Origin: Clostridia bacterium
GTDB taxonomy: Bacteria; Bacillota; Clostridia; Oscillospirales; SIG627
Direction of reading: 5' to 3'
Length of the DNA stretch: 64,000 nt
NCBI GenBank assembly: GCA_017517325.1
Contig: JAFWZW010000023.1
Span: 1 to 64,000, forward strand
Part shown: one piece after another, positions 42,331 to 50,632 of the stretch
Layout of the letters: every line of letters starts with the position of its first letter
How positions within the stretch are numbered: position 1 is the stretch's first letter
Notes under the pieces: model-generated
What the model was told of the DNA's origin: nothing
The model's database searches: none
What the model saw: the letters and a program-made list of their open reading frames with translations, nothing else
Made by a program: the position numbers and the translations under genes

Positions 42331-44525
42331 GCTTTGCCACCTCCCGAGATTTGCAGAATATCCTTATTCTTTTTCAGCCGTTCCACAATGGAATTTAGGT
42401 GTTCTCTGCCCTTGATCCCGATGGTAATGGTCAAAAGGCCGGTCTTGGAGGTAGAGGAGGTTTGCGTGTTGATGGCAGAAATGGGAATACGCATTTCCGC
42501 CAGCGTGGTGGAAATGGATGCCATCACGCCAATGTTATCTGCCACCAGGATCTGCAGGGTGGCGCTGTAGGAATTGGATTGATTTTCTACTGCGTTCTGC
42601 GCCCAGGTAGCGTGGATCCAGCGGTCCTTTTCCTCGCCACCCAAGCCTTCTACGGCGTGGGGACAGTTGTATTTGTGTACCGAAACCCCGTAGCCTCTGG
42701 TAATAAAGCCGATGATCTCATCGCCCGGCAGGGGAGAACAGCACTTGGCAAATTTCACCTGACAGTTTTCCAGCCCTTCGATGATCACGCCGCTTTTTGA
42801 TTTTTTCAGTTCCTTCTTTTCCGCCTGAGTCTGGGTGACCTCAAGGGAAACAGGGGTGTGAGCCGCCAGGGATCGCTCGATCTCATCACGGATCTTTACG
42901 TGGATCTTGGAAAGAGCAATGCCACCGTAGCCGATGGAATTGTAGAGATCGTCAAGGCTTTCCAGACCGTGGCGCTGGGCAATAGTGGTCATGATCCGCG
43001 CCTTTTCTTCTTCCGTGAGACCCTTGCGGATCTTATCAAATTCCTTATCAACCTCGCCCTGTGCCAGTTGAATGTTTTCTTCCCGCTTTTCTTTTTTGTA
43101 CCAGCCGCGGATCTTATTTTTCGCCTCACCGCTTTTTACGATCTTCAGCCAGTCACGGCTGGGACCCTTGGAGGAGGAAGAGGTCAATACCTCCACGATC
43201 TGCCCTGTCTGCAAAACGGTGGTAATGGGGGCAATGGCGCCGTTGATCTTGATGCCCACCATCTTGTTTCCCACACCCGAGTGAATGGCATAAGCAAAGT
43301 CAATGCCGCAGGAGCCGGTGGGAAGAGTGATCACGTCACCCTTGGGGGTAAAGACGAAGATCTCGTCTTCAAAAATATCGATCTTCAGGGGGGTCAGGTA
43401 TTCTTCGGAGTCCATGGTCTTCTGATCGCTTTCCAGAAGCATATGGATCCATTCCAGCTTTTTATTGATTCCCTCGTCGCTCTTGGCACCGCTCTTGTAT
43501 TTCCAATGTGCGGCAATACCGTATTCCGCGATCTGGTGCATCTCCGCGGTGCGGATCTGTACCTCGAAGGGAACGCCCGCGCGGCCGATGACGGTGGTGT
43601 GCAGAGAACGGTAGTTATTGGGCTTGGGAGTAGAAATATAATCCTTGAAGCGCCCGGGCATAGAGTGATACATTTCGTGGATCACGCCCAAGACGGTATA
43701 GCAGGCAATTTCGGAATCTACGATGATGCGCACCGCAAAGTAATCGTAAATTTCGTCAAAGCTTTTGCTGGAGCGGTACATTTTCCGATAAATGGAATAA
43801 ATGCTCTTGATACGCCCCTTGATGGAATATTCCATTCCCAAAAGTGAGAGCTTGTCACCGATCTCTTTTTTTACTTGCTCAATGAAGCCTTGATTCTCCC
43901 CGTGCTTGGTTTCCATCCAACCTCGGATCTCTTCAAAGCCGATGGGGTCAAGATACTGCAGAGCAAGGCTCTCCAGCTCCTGCTTGATGCGCTGAATACC
44001 AAGGCGGTGTGCCAAGGGCGCGTATACGTGCATCGTCTCCAAGGCAATGAGGCGCTGTTTTTCCTCCAGATGGGAAGCAAGGGTCCTCATATTGTGAAGG
44101 CGGTCACAGAGCTTAATGAGAATGACGCGGATATCGCGGCTCATAGCAAGGAACATCTTGCGCAGGTTCTCGATGTGCTCCTCTTCTTTGTCCTCGAAGG
44201 GAATGGTAACAAGCTTAGTCAGACCGTCTACCAGAATCTTTACGTTGACGCCGAAAAGAGCCTCGATCCCCTCCAGACTGGCACCGGGCACGTCTTCTAC
44301 GATATCGTGAAGCAGTGCGGCGCAGATGGCGTCGGTATCCAGGTTCAATTCCGCGCAGATCTCTGCTACCGCAAGGGGGTGGTAGATATACGCTTCGCCG
44401 GATTTGCGAAACTGACCCGCATGTGCTTCGTCTGCATAGTCGAAGGCACGCTGGATCTTCTCCTTATCGTATTTCTTTCCGCTGTCGTCAAGAAGGGAAA
44501 AGAGCTTTTGGGTATCGGCTGGCAT
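42327..44525 (-). CDS. rel: Bifunctional (p)ppGpp synthetase/hydrolase (RelA/SpoT)
   Basis: The start at 44525 (MPADTQKLF) follows AAGG by 9 bp and lies 56 bp from a promoter; an upstream TTG lacks a site. The 732-residue protein has the hydrolase HD domain (LLHDIVEDV), the synthetase domain with GRFKDYISTPKPNNYRSLHT, a TGS domain (DVITLPTGSCGIDFAYAIHSGVG) and a C-terminal ACT domain. Both catalytic halves look intact, so it should make and remove the stringent-response alarmone. Confidence 0.97.
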   Translation of the reverse strand: MPADTQKLFSLLDDSGKKYDKEKIQRAFDYADEAHAGQFRKSGEAYIYHPLAVAEICAELNLDTDAICAALLHDIVEDVPGASLEGIEALFGVNVKILVDGLTKLVTIPFEDKEEEHIENLRKMFLAMSRDIRVILIKLCDRLHNMRTLASHLEEKQRLIALETMHVYAPLAHRLGIQRIKQELESLALQYLDPIGFEEIRGWMETKHGENQGFIEQVKKEIGDKLSLLGMEYSIKGRIKSIYSIYRKMYRSSKSFDEIYDYFAVRIIVDSEIACYTVLGVIHEMYHSMPGRFKDYISTPKPNNYRSLHTTVIGRAGVPFEVQIRTAEMHQIAEYGIAAHWKYKSGAKSDEGINKKLEWIHMLLESDQKTMDSEEYLTPLKIDIFEDEIFVFTPKGDVITLPTGSCGIDFAYAIHSGVGNKMVGIKINGAIAPITTVLQTGQIVEVLTSSSSKGPSRDWLKIVKSGEAKNKIRGWYKKEKREENIQLAQGEVDKEFDKIRKGLTEEEKARIMTTIAQRHGLESLDDLYNSIGYGGIALSKIHVKIRDEIERSLAAHTPVSLEVTQTQAEKKELKKSKSGVIIEGLENCQVKFAKCCSPLPGDEIIGFITRGYGVSVHKYNCPHAVEGLGGEEKDRWIHATWAQNAVENQSNSYSATLQILVADNIGVMASISTTLAEMRIPISAINTQTSSTSKTGLLTITIGIKGREHLNSIVERLKKNKDILQISGGGKA

Positions 44526-44581
44526 AGCTTGGGACCTTGTCCTTTCTGTCAAATGGGTATAAAAACCTATAATAATATTTA

Positions 44582-44610
44582 ATTATACTACGAACTATAA
44601 AAAAATACAA
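44582..44610 (-). promoter_or_regulatory. Promoter of rel-dtd-hemZ operon
   Basis: On the minus strand TTGTAT (44610-44605), 17 bp and TATAAT (44587-44582). The remaining bases to the terminator at 44697 show nothing else. Confidence 0.75.
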
Positions 44611-44696
44611 GACTGCAATGAAATATCTTGAAAAATCTTATGCCCTCGATCCCTTCCGTCTTGGGCGCCTCTCCTTGTGTTCGTCAAAAAATTGCG

Positions 44697-44728
44697 CAAA
44701 AGAATGACGGCTTTTTGAGCCGTCATTC
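44697..44728 (-). terminator. Terminator of the aldo/keto reductase gene
   Basis: GAATGACGGCT and AGCCGTCATTC form an 11-bp stem. On the minus strand it is followed by TTTTG. Confidence 0.85.
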
Positions 44729-44739
44729 TTTACGTGTTT

Positions 44740-45936
44740 CTATTTCTTTTCGTTTCTTGCCTTTTCCGCTATGATCGCCCGCTCCTTTGAGATCTCCGCC
44801 CAAGAGGGGATCTCGGAAAGGATCCCACAGAGCTTTTTCAGTGCCTTGGGAATATCGATCTTCTGGGGGCAGTTCTTTGAGCAAAGGCCGCATCCGATGC
44901 AGGCAGAGGGCTTTTTCTCTTCTGGTAAAAATTCAAGGCGCATAGAGGCGTTATAGCTTTTTGCCACCTGCAGATCGTTGTAAATAGAAAGCAGGTTTGG
45001 AATATCAAGCCCCTTGGGGCAATCCTTCAGGCAGTAGCCGCAGCCGGTACAGGGAACGGAATTCTTCAGGTTTTCCGCCACCTGAAAGAGAGCCTTTTTT
45101 TCCTCTTCGTTCAGGGGCTTTTCTTCCTTGAAAACGTCAATATTTTGCTTTAACTGTTCCATGTTCGACATACCGCTGAGGATCATCGCTACCCCTTCAA
45201 TATCCTGAAGGAAGCGGAAGGACCATTCCACGGGGGTAACGTCCTTGCGGAAGGGGGAGAGAAGGGCCGTGTTTTGCGGTGAAAGGGTGGCAATTCTGCC
45301 ACCGCGAATGGGCTCCATTACCCAAATGGGAATGTTGTGCTCCCGCAGAAGCTGAACCTTTGCGGCGGCGTTTTGCAAGGTCCAATCCAGATAGTTCAAC
45401 TGAATCTGGCAAAATTCCATATGCTCGCCCCATTTGTCCAGAAATTCCTTCATAATGGGAAGGCCTCCGTGGGTAGAGAAACCAAGGTGACGGATGCGCC
45501 CCTTCTTTTTTTGCTCAATGAAGTATTCCATAATGCCCCAGCGGGGATCGTTATAGGTGTGAATGGAATTTTCAAATACGTTGTGCAAAAGGTAAAAATC
45601 AAAATATTCCACGCCGCACTTTTTCAGCTGATCTTCAAAAACCTCTGCAGGGCGGTATTCGTCCACGATCTGGTGCCCCGGGTATTTGTCTGCCAGATAA
45701 AAGGATTCTCTGGGGTATTTGCTCAAAACACGCCCCATAACGTTTTCCGATTCTCCGGCGTGGTAAGGATAGGCGGTGTCAAAGTAATTGACCCCCGCCT
45801 CCATGGCAACCTTTACCATTTCCTCTACTGATTTTTCGTCAATATCTCCTGCTTTTCCACCGGGCAAAAGGGGCAGGCGCATACAGCCGAAGCCCAAAAG
45901 CGGAAGAGTTTTTCCTTGAAAATTACGAGTGACCAT
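44740..45936 (-). CDS. Aldo/keto reductase with C-terminal ferredoxin-like Fe-S domain
   Basis: The roughly 398-residue protein has an AKR barrel with the catalytic set in NYFDTAYPYHAGESE (Asp, Tyr), LADKYP (Lys) and FYLLHNV (His), and a C-terminal domain with two cysteine clusters (CTGCGYCLKDCP and CIGCGLCSKNCP). These fused forms are common in anaerobes and probably couple ferredoxin to carbonyl reduction. Two adjacent ATGs follow AGGAGG; the second (45936) is better spaced. Substrate unknown. Confidence 0.9.
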   Translation of the reverse strand: MVTRNFQGKTLPLLGFGCMRLPLLPGGKAGDIDEKSVEEMVKVAMEAGVNYFDTAYPYHAGESENVMGRVLSKYPRESFYLADKYPGHQIVDEYRPAEVFEDQLKKCGVEYFDFYLLHNVFENSIHTYNDPRWGIMEYFIEQKKKGRIRHLGFSTHGGLPIMKEFLDKWGEHMEFCQIQLNYLDWTLQNAAAKVQLLREHNIPIWVMEPIRGGRIATLSPQNTALLSPFRKDVTPVEWSFRFLQDIEGVAMILSGMSNMEQLKQNIDVFKEEKPLNEEEKKALFQVAENLKNSVPCTGCGYCLKDCPKGLDIPNLLSIYNDLQVAKSYNASMRLEFLPEEKKPSACIGCGLCSKNCPQKIDIPKALKKLCGILSEIPSWAEISKERAIIAEKARNEKK

Positions 45937-46038
45937 CATAATCCTCCTGTGAGATCGTTCTTGCCTTTATGATACCATAGATCTCTCCCATGCGCAAGGA
46001 GAATTTATTGATCCATCTTGAAACGGCGCTTTTGTGTT

Positions 46039-46373
46039 TTAATGGCTCTTGGTTTTTTTATAAAGCGCTTCCAGTTTGTTGGTGGGCATATCGGCAAGCA
46101 GACCGCAAAGTGCGTTTTCGCTTACTGCGCCGCATCCGCAGATCTCGGTCATCCTCTTTTCCAGTTCCGTGTAACAAAAGGTGTATTTTTGAGCTAAGGC
46201 AACCCCTTTTTCCGTGAAGAAGGCGAGACCGAAGATCTCTTGTTTTACTATGCCCAGTTCCGCAAGGGATCTGAGCATATTGTGTACACTGGGTTTGCTG
46301 AATCCCAATGCATTGGCCAATTCTACGTTTTTACTCCATATTCGTTTTGAGCCAAACGGTAGAGGTAAATGTG
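46039..46373 (-). pseudogene. Remnant of a DtxR/MntR-family metal-dependent repressor
   Basis: The 93-codon tail (ELANALGFSKPSVHNMLRSL, then a TEKG wing-like motif) matches the winged-helix region of DtxR-like repressors. The expected start of that domain is found in another frame just upstream: IYLYRLAQNEYGVK, ending at a run of five A (46328-46332). One extra A would join the two frames as GVKNVELANALG. Farther upstream, TAG and TGA stops leave no start codon. The C-terminal metal/dimerisation domain is also shortened. It is downstream of a feoA-like gene whose promoter still carries a DtxR-like palindrome. Sequencing error could explain the frameshift but not the missing start. Confidence 0.75.
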
Positions 46374-46390
46374 CTAACTGATGCCCGAAA

Positions 46391-46474
46391 AATCAGCTTG
46401 CAGAAAAGCTCGTTGATTACTTTACGTTTTAATGGCTTACAAAATTAAAGTACGATTGCCTCTGCAAGCTGATT
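46391..46474. repeat. 14-bp perfect inverted repeat spanning the feoA 3' end
   Basis: AATCAGCTTGCAGA (46391-46404) recurs inverted as TCTGCAAGCTGATT (46461-46474), separated by 56 nt. The right copy is inside the last codons of the feoA-like gene; the left copy lies between it and the DtxR remnant. It may be a trace of rearrangement. Confidence 0.6.
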
Positions 46475-46657
46475 GTCGATGTTATATCTTGCATCCTTGA
46501 TGGCCACAACACAGCCACCCTTCATATGGCGAACGACGGTAATATCTTCTCCGCTGTAGCAACCCAGGGAGAAAAGAAAAGAGTTCAACTCTTCGTCATC
46601 GGTCTCAATTTTGCTGATGATGTATTCTTTTCCTTCTTCGGCTTGAATCAGATTCAT
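46445..46657 (-). CDS. feoA: FeoA-domain protein
   Basis: The start at 46657 (MNLIQAEEGKEYIISKIE) has AAAGGAG 6 bp upstream. The 70-residue protein has the FeoA SH3-like pattern (FLFSLGCYSGEDITVVRHMKGGCVVAIKDARYNID), which supports FeoB ferrous-iron transport. No feoB follows; instead a broken DtxR-like gene does, so this may be an orphan left after loss of a feo operon. Its promoter and operator are intact. Confidence 0.85.
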   Translation of the reverse strand: MNLIQAEEGKEYIISKIETDDEELNSFLFSLGCYSGEDITVVRHMKGGCVVAIKDARYNIDNQLAEAIVL

Positions 46658-46699
46658 TGAAAGCTCCTTTCTACCCCATACGAAGTGTACCAAAAATGC

Positions 46700-46717
46700 G
46701 GTTAGCAAATGCTAACC
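46700..46717. promoter_or_regulatory. DtxR-like operator in the feoA promoter
   Basis: GGTTAGC and GCTAACC are perfect 7-bp arms around AAAT, located just downstream of the feoA -10 box. The TTAGC...GCTAA core resembles boxes bound by DtxR-family iron or manganese repressors. Confidence 0.65.
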
Positions 46718-46724
46718 AATGCGT

Positions 46725-46753
46725 ATTATACTTGCTTTTTCCCTTGGTGTCAA
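46725..46753 (-). promoter_or_regulatory. Consensus promoter of feoA
   Basis: On the minus strand TTGACA (46753-46748), exactly 17 bp and TATAAT (46730-46725). Confidence 0.9.
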
Positions 46754-46844
46754 CCGATTTTTACATCATTTTGCCAACTTCGTACGGTTACACAAAGATC
46801 ACAAGAAACGTTCTGTTCTCCAAGAGTTGTTTTGAACAAATTCG

Positions 46845-46858
46845 TTAGTCCGCACTAA
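46845..46858. promoter_or_regulatory. Second TTAGY-N4-RCTAA palindrome
   Basis: TTAGT-CCGC-ACTAA has the same 5+4+5 geometry as the feoA operator but a different centre. No gene starts beside it, so its role is unclear. Confidence 0.35.
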
Positions 46859-46901
46859 TAATTGTGAAGGTGGTCTATCCAACGGCCGTGGCGGCATATT
46901 A

Positions 46902-46932
46902 AAAAATCGACAGGTTTTAACCTGTCGATTTT
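46902..46932 (-). terminator. Terminator of tRNA-Arg
   Basis: AAAATCGACAGGTT and AACCTGTCGATTTT form a long stem with U-tracts on both strands, directly after the tRNA 3' end. Confidence 0.85.
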
Positions 46933-47009
46933 TGGTCCACCCCAGGAGGTTCGAACTCCCAACCTTCAGAATCGGAATCTGATGCTCTATCCAGTTGCGC
47001 TAAGGGTGG
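46933..47009 (-). tRNA. tRNA-Arg (anticodon CCG)
   Basis: On the minus strand CCACCCT pairs with GGGGTGG (one G-T pair), with discriminator A and encoded CCA. The stem TCAGA/TCTGA encloses loop TTCCGAT, anticodon CCG. The T arm is GGGAG-TTCGAAC-CTCCT. Confidence 0.93.
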
Positions 47010-47014
47010 ATATG

Positions 47015-47043
47015 AAGTGCCGAAAAATCGGCACTTGTTTTTA
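47015..47043 (+). terminator. Hairpin between tRNA-Arg and the P-type ATPase-like gene
   Basis: AAGTGCCGA and TCGGCACTT form a 9-bp stem with a 4-nt loop and GTTTTTA on the plus strand. The adjacent genes are on the minus strand, where no U-tract follows, so it may act only as an mRNA 3'-end stem. Confidence 0.5.
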
Positions 47044-49638
47044 TTCGGAGAGGGAGGGGATCACCACGGGAACCAGCCAAAGCAGCTGATAGAGAATGGC
47101 GAAGAGTCCCGAAACCTTGGTAAGGTTTTCAATAAAGAAGAGGAACAAAACGATGCCCGCACCGATGAGAAGCGAAAGGGTGGAGATCACCGCGTTGGAG
47201 CGGCAAAGGTGGCGCAGAGAATCGCAAAGGGTGAAGCCGTGAAGAAGATTGGCGATGGAAGAGGTGCAGACCAGCCCGGCCTCGCTCCGTTCTGCCGCAG
47301 GGGCATCCTTCATTGCATCGCAGGTCTTGATGATGCCTGCGGGGATCTTGTCGTTCTGCAAAAGGGTGCGAAACAGATCGCCGTCAATGTTGGGGTCGCA
47401 GGTTTTCACTGCAGGGCAAATGCCGCATTTGAACAGGGAAAGAATGGTGGCGCGGAAGCGCTTGCTCATAGAGTAACGAATGTAGAATTTTGCAGCCAAT
47501 TCCGAACCGATGACCATATACATGATCTTGCCGGATTTGGATTCGAAATCCTCATCCATACTGTCTTTGGTGTAGCCAAAGTCGTAGGACAGCAGGTAGT
47601 TCTTGTTTCCCACGAAAACGTCTTTTCCATCGATCTTGGCACACATACCGTCTGCGGTGATTTCCAAAAACTCAAAATCCTCGGAAATTTCGGTAAAGAC
47701 ACCGGAAATGGTCTTTTTGAAGACCTCGGAAAGGGGACCGCCCAGCTTCTGGAAGATCATAGCCGCATATAGGATCGCCTTGTCAATGCGGGTCTTTCCG
47801 TAAGTACGGATGGTGGTCAGCTTCACGTTCTTTGGCGGGAAGATCTCCTTATCGGTAAAGGAGACCACGTCGCAGGCGGAGTGTGCATCCGCTTCGGCGG
47901 CGCTGACGATGGCGCATTCCGTTTTCTCCGCCTTCTTGGAAAGGTGAGAGAAGGGAAGGGTTACCGTGAAAATACCGGAAAGAGGGAAGGTCATCATCGC
48001 CATGATCATAAAGCGATTGGCGGTAAGGGCAACGTCAGGCTCCTTCCAGTAGGAAAAGGCCGCAAAGCCCGCAGATGCCAGAAAGGCTAAAATCATCGTG
48101 GTGCCGTAAGAACGGGCAGATCTTCCGTGCTCCTCCACGCGGCGGAAAAATCCGTCGATAAAGGAGGCCTTGTGAACGGAATAAAACTTCGGCTCGCCCT
48201 CAAGCTGCTCGCGGAAGGCTTCCGCCTCGGGGCATTCACCCGAAAGCTCGGTGGAAACCAGTTTGTCGCCCCTTCTTCCGCAAATACGGAAGGTGCGGTA
48301 GATCCGCTTGGATTCCAGAAAATTGCCGATGGCACCGATGAAAATGAACAGAGCCGTCAAAGCGCCGAATAAGGGATATTCCTGCACACCGGTAAAGAGC
48401 AACAGGGCAGGGTGTGCCAGAGAAAACAGAACCAAAAGCGCCGTAATGGAATTGCGGCCGGGCTTTCCGCGGAAAATGCCCTTGAAGCCGGAGCTCACTA
48501 CGGGCAGTGCTACGATGGCCGTGATGAGAACCATCCAGATATCCACCAAAAGGTAGATCACGCTGTTGTAAAGCCCGCCGGGCTTCAACGCCTCCGGATG
48601 ATAAAGGCCGGAGAAGGTGGCACTTTCCAAATAAAGAAGCGCCAGGAACAAAAGAAACGTCCAAAGGCAGATGCACATGCTCTTGTAATTTTTGCCGCGC
48701 AGGTGCTCTGCAAATTCATCGTATTCTTCCTGAGTGGTAAATTCCTCCGGGAGACCCTTTTCACGTTCTTCTACGGTTTCCAATTCGTCGTAGGTATCCT
48801 GATAGGGATCGTCCTGATCCACTACGCGCACCTCGTCGGAAAGCTCGGGAACAGAGTGCTTGCCTTCTTCAGCAGACAGAGCCTCAGTCCCTTCCTCAGG
48901 GGACGCGGAGGCTTGATACTCTTTGGTGCTCTCGTCCTGAGAGTCGTGAACGGCAACGTATCCGTCGTCGCCCTCGGCGGCATCCTGCTCTCTGGCCTCC
49001 TGCAAGGCTTCTTCCAGAGTGCGGGATTCGTCAAACACGGAGCGGATCTCTTCGGAGCTTTCGGTCTCGGCTTGATTTTTGCCCTTCTTTTTCTTCTTTT
49101 TTCGATCGGAACCGAAGATCTCTTTCAGAAGCTCGGTGGCTTCGTCGTATTCTTTTTGAGAGGTGTTGCCGGAAAGAGAACCCTTGGAATGGTTGAAGAC
49201 CTCATCCAGCTTTTGATTGTCTACCGGCGTTTCCTGCAGAGCCCTCAAAAGCTCCTCGGGTGCGCTTTTCTCTACTTCCTCCAAAGGGGGAAGACGGAAG
49301 GTGAGGGTATCCGCACCGGAGGGCGAGGCTTCATCCTTCGTCTTTTCTTCCGTAACGCTTTCGGGAATCACCTGTGTATCCTCGTTTGAGACGGGGGCTT
49401 CTTCGACTTTGTTTTCACCGTCAACCTCGGGGATCACCCTGGTATCGGTAAAGGAGAGATCCTCTTCGGGAGCTGATTCCGCCTGCCCTGCGAGAGCTTT
49501 TTCTTCCTTCTTTTCGGCACCCTCGTCCTCAAACAGAAGCGGGAAAAAATCGTCTTTCTCTTTGCCGGAGGATTTTGCCTTTTTGGCATTTGGATCTTCT
49601 TTTTTACTTTTTCTGGAGAATCTGTAAATGGAAGCCAT
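47041..49638 (-). CDS. Degenerate P-type ATPase-like membrane protein with long acidic N-terminus
   Basis: The 865-residue protein has a disordered, Glu/Ser-rich N-terminus (1 to about 318, with a K-run at 179-186). Four transmembrane helices follow (about 322-440), then a short cytosolic part, two more helices (about 512-562), a cytosolic region and a final helix pair (about 818-862). The order mirrors P1B-type ATPases. Motifs appear in altered form: DKEIF (596-600) where the phosphorylation motif DKTGT is expected, TCD (746-748) for TGD, and CDAMKDAP (773-780) for GDGxNDAP. An N-domain-like DGKDVFVGNKNYLL (669-682) is present, but CPC is lost. It is probably not a working pump, perhaps a pseudoenzyme with a regulatory or scaffold role. 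I know no name for it. Confidence 0.6.
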   Translation of the reverse strand: MASIYRFSRKSKKEDPNAKKAKSSGKEKDDFFPLLFEDEGAEKKEEKALAGQAESAPEEDLSFTDTRVIPEVDGENKVEEAPVSNEDTQVIPESVTEEKTKDEASPSGADTLTFRLPPLEEVEKSAPEELLRALQETPVDNQKLDEVFNHSKGSLSGNTSQKEYDEATELLKEIFGSDRKKKKKKGKNQAETESSEEIRSVFDESRTLEEALQEAREQDAAEGDDGYVAVHDSQDESTKEYQASASPEEGTEALSAEEGKHSVPELSDEVRVVDQDDPYQDTYDELETVEEREKGLPEEFTTQEEYDEFAEHLRGKNYKSMCICLWTFLLFLALLYLESATFSGLYHPEALKPGGLYNSVIYLLVDIWMVLITAIVALPVVSSGFKGIFRGKPGRNSITALLVLFSLAHPALLLFTGVQEYPLFGALTALFIFIGAIGNFLESKRIYRTFRICGRRGDKLVSTELSGECPEAEAFREQLEGEPKFYSVHKASFIDGFFRRVEEHGRSARSYGTTMILAFLASAGFAAFSYWKEPDVALTANRFMIMAMMTFPLSGIFTVTLPFSHLSKKAEKTECAIVSAAEADAHSACDVVSFTDKEIFPPKNVKLTTIRTYGKTRIDKAILYAAMIFQKLGGPLSEVFKKTISGVFTEISEDFEFLEITADGMCAKIDGKDVFVGNKNYLLSYDFGYTKDSMDEDFESKSGKIMYMVIGSELAAKFYIRYSMSKRFRATILSLFKCGICPAVKTCDPNIDGDLFRTLLQNDKIPAGIIKTCDAMKDAPAAERSEAGLVCTSSIANLLHGFTLCDSLRHLCRSNAVISTLSLLIGAGIVLFLFFIENLTKVSGLFAILYQLLWLVPVVIPSLSE

Positions 49639-49658
49639 GAAAAATCCTTTCCGAAAAT

Positions 49659-50435
49659 TTATCTTGATTTGATTGCCTCGTAAAGAATGATGGCACCGGC
49701 ACAGGAAACGTTGAGAGAGTTTACCTTGCCACGCATGGGAAGCGAAACAACAAAATCACTTTTTTCTTTTAATAAGCGGGAAACACCGAAGCCCTCACTG
49801 CCTAAAATAATGGCGATGGGCCCCTTGTAATCCACCTTGTCGTAGGGCTGACCGTCTGCCTCGCAGGCGTATATCCAAAGCCCTCTTTCTTTGAGTATTT
49901 CCAAGGTCTGCGCAAGGTTTGAAACACGACAGACCGCCAAATGCTCCGCAGCACCGGCAGAGGCCTTCCAGGCTGTGGCGGTAAGTCCTGCGGCGTGGGC
50001 CTTGGGAATGATGATCCCGTGGACGCCCGCACCCTCACAACAACGGATCAAGGCACCTAAGTTGTGGGGATCCTCCACCCCGTCTGCCAGAACGAAGAAA
50101 GGGGCCTCGCCCCGCTCCTCGGCAATGCGGAACAGATCCTCAAGGGAGGCGTATTCCTTTTGCCCTGCCACGGCGATCACTCCCTGATGGAAGGTGCCGC
50201 CGGTCATAGCGGTGAGCTTAGCTTTATCCGTATGGGAAACGGGAATCTTTTTTTCTTTTGCCAAAAACAAGATTTTTTTAAGGGAGCCTTCGCCGTCCTT
50301 CTGAACGTAGAGCTTTTCTACGGTTCTTCCGGAGCGGAACAACTCCATCACTGCATTGCGGCCGCAAACCCAGTTCCCCTCACGCAAAGGGGACTGAACG
50401 GAGGCGCAATTTTCACTCGTATCACTTTTTTTCAT
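49659..50435 (-). CDS. rlmB: 23S rRNA (guanosine-2'-O-)-methyltransferase RlmB-like (SpoU family)
   Basis: The protein of about 258 residues has an N-terminal substrate-binding domain (CGRNAVMELF) and a SPOUT methyltransferase domain with motifs LADGVEDPHNLGALIRCCEGAG, IILGSEGFGVSRLL and VSLPMRGKVNSLNVSCAGAIILYE. It methylates a ribose in 23S rRNA. The ATG at 50435 lies only 7 bp from a TATAAT box with no ribosome site, suggesting a leaderless message or an initiation site a little further in. Confidence 0.9.
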   Translation of the reverse strand: MKKSDTSENCASVQSPLREGNWVCGRNAVMELFRSGRTVEKLYVQKDGEGSLKKILFLAKEKKIPVSHTDKAKLTAMTGGTFHQGVIAVAGQKEYASLEDLFRIAEERGEAPFFVLADGVEDPHNLGALIRCCEGAGVHGIIIPKAHAAGLTATAWKASAGAAEHLAVCRVSNLAQTLEILKERGLWIYACEADGQPYDKVDYKGPIAIILGSEGFGVSRLLKEKSDFVVSLPMRGKVNSLNVSCAGAIILYEAIKSR

Positions 50436-50442
50436 ATGTGTC

Positions 50443-50471
50443 ATTATAGCACAAAAAAATATAAATGTATA
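50443..50471 (-). promoter_or_regulatory. Promoter of rlmB
   Basis: On the minus strand TATACA, 17 bp and TATAAT (50448-50443). The -10 nearly touches the start codon. Confidence 0.7.
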
Positions 50472-50632
50472 GACCTTTTTGAATTTTTTTGAAAAAAATG
50501 CTTATTTCTTTTTCCTTTTCCCTGAAAAAAATCTTTCTACATTATAATTTAAAAATAAAATGAAAAATAATCTTGCAATTTCACCCGGTTTTGGTATATG
50601 ATAAAGGATATGAATCGTAAAAGGGGAAAATT

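Noticed and set aside
47041-49638. Functional heavy-metal P-type ATPase
   Set aside because: The phosphorylation, TGD and GDGxND motifs are all altered and the ion-binding CPC motif is missing.
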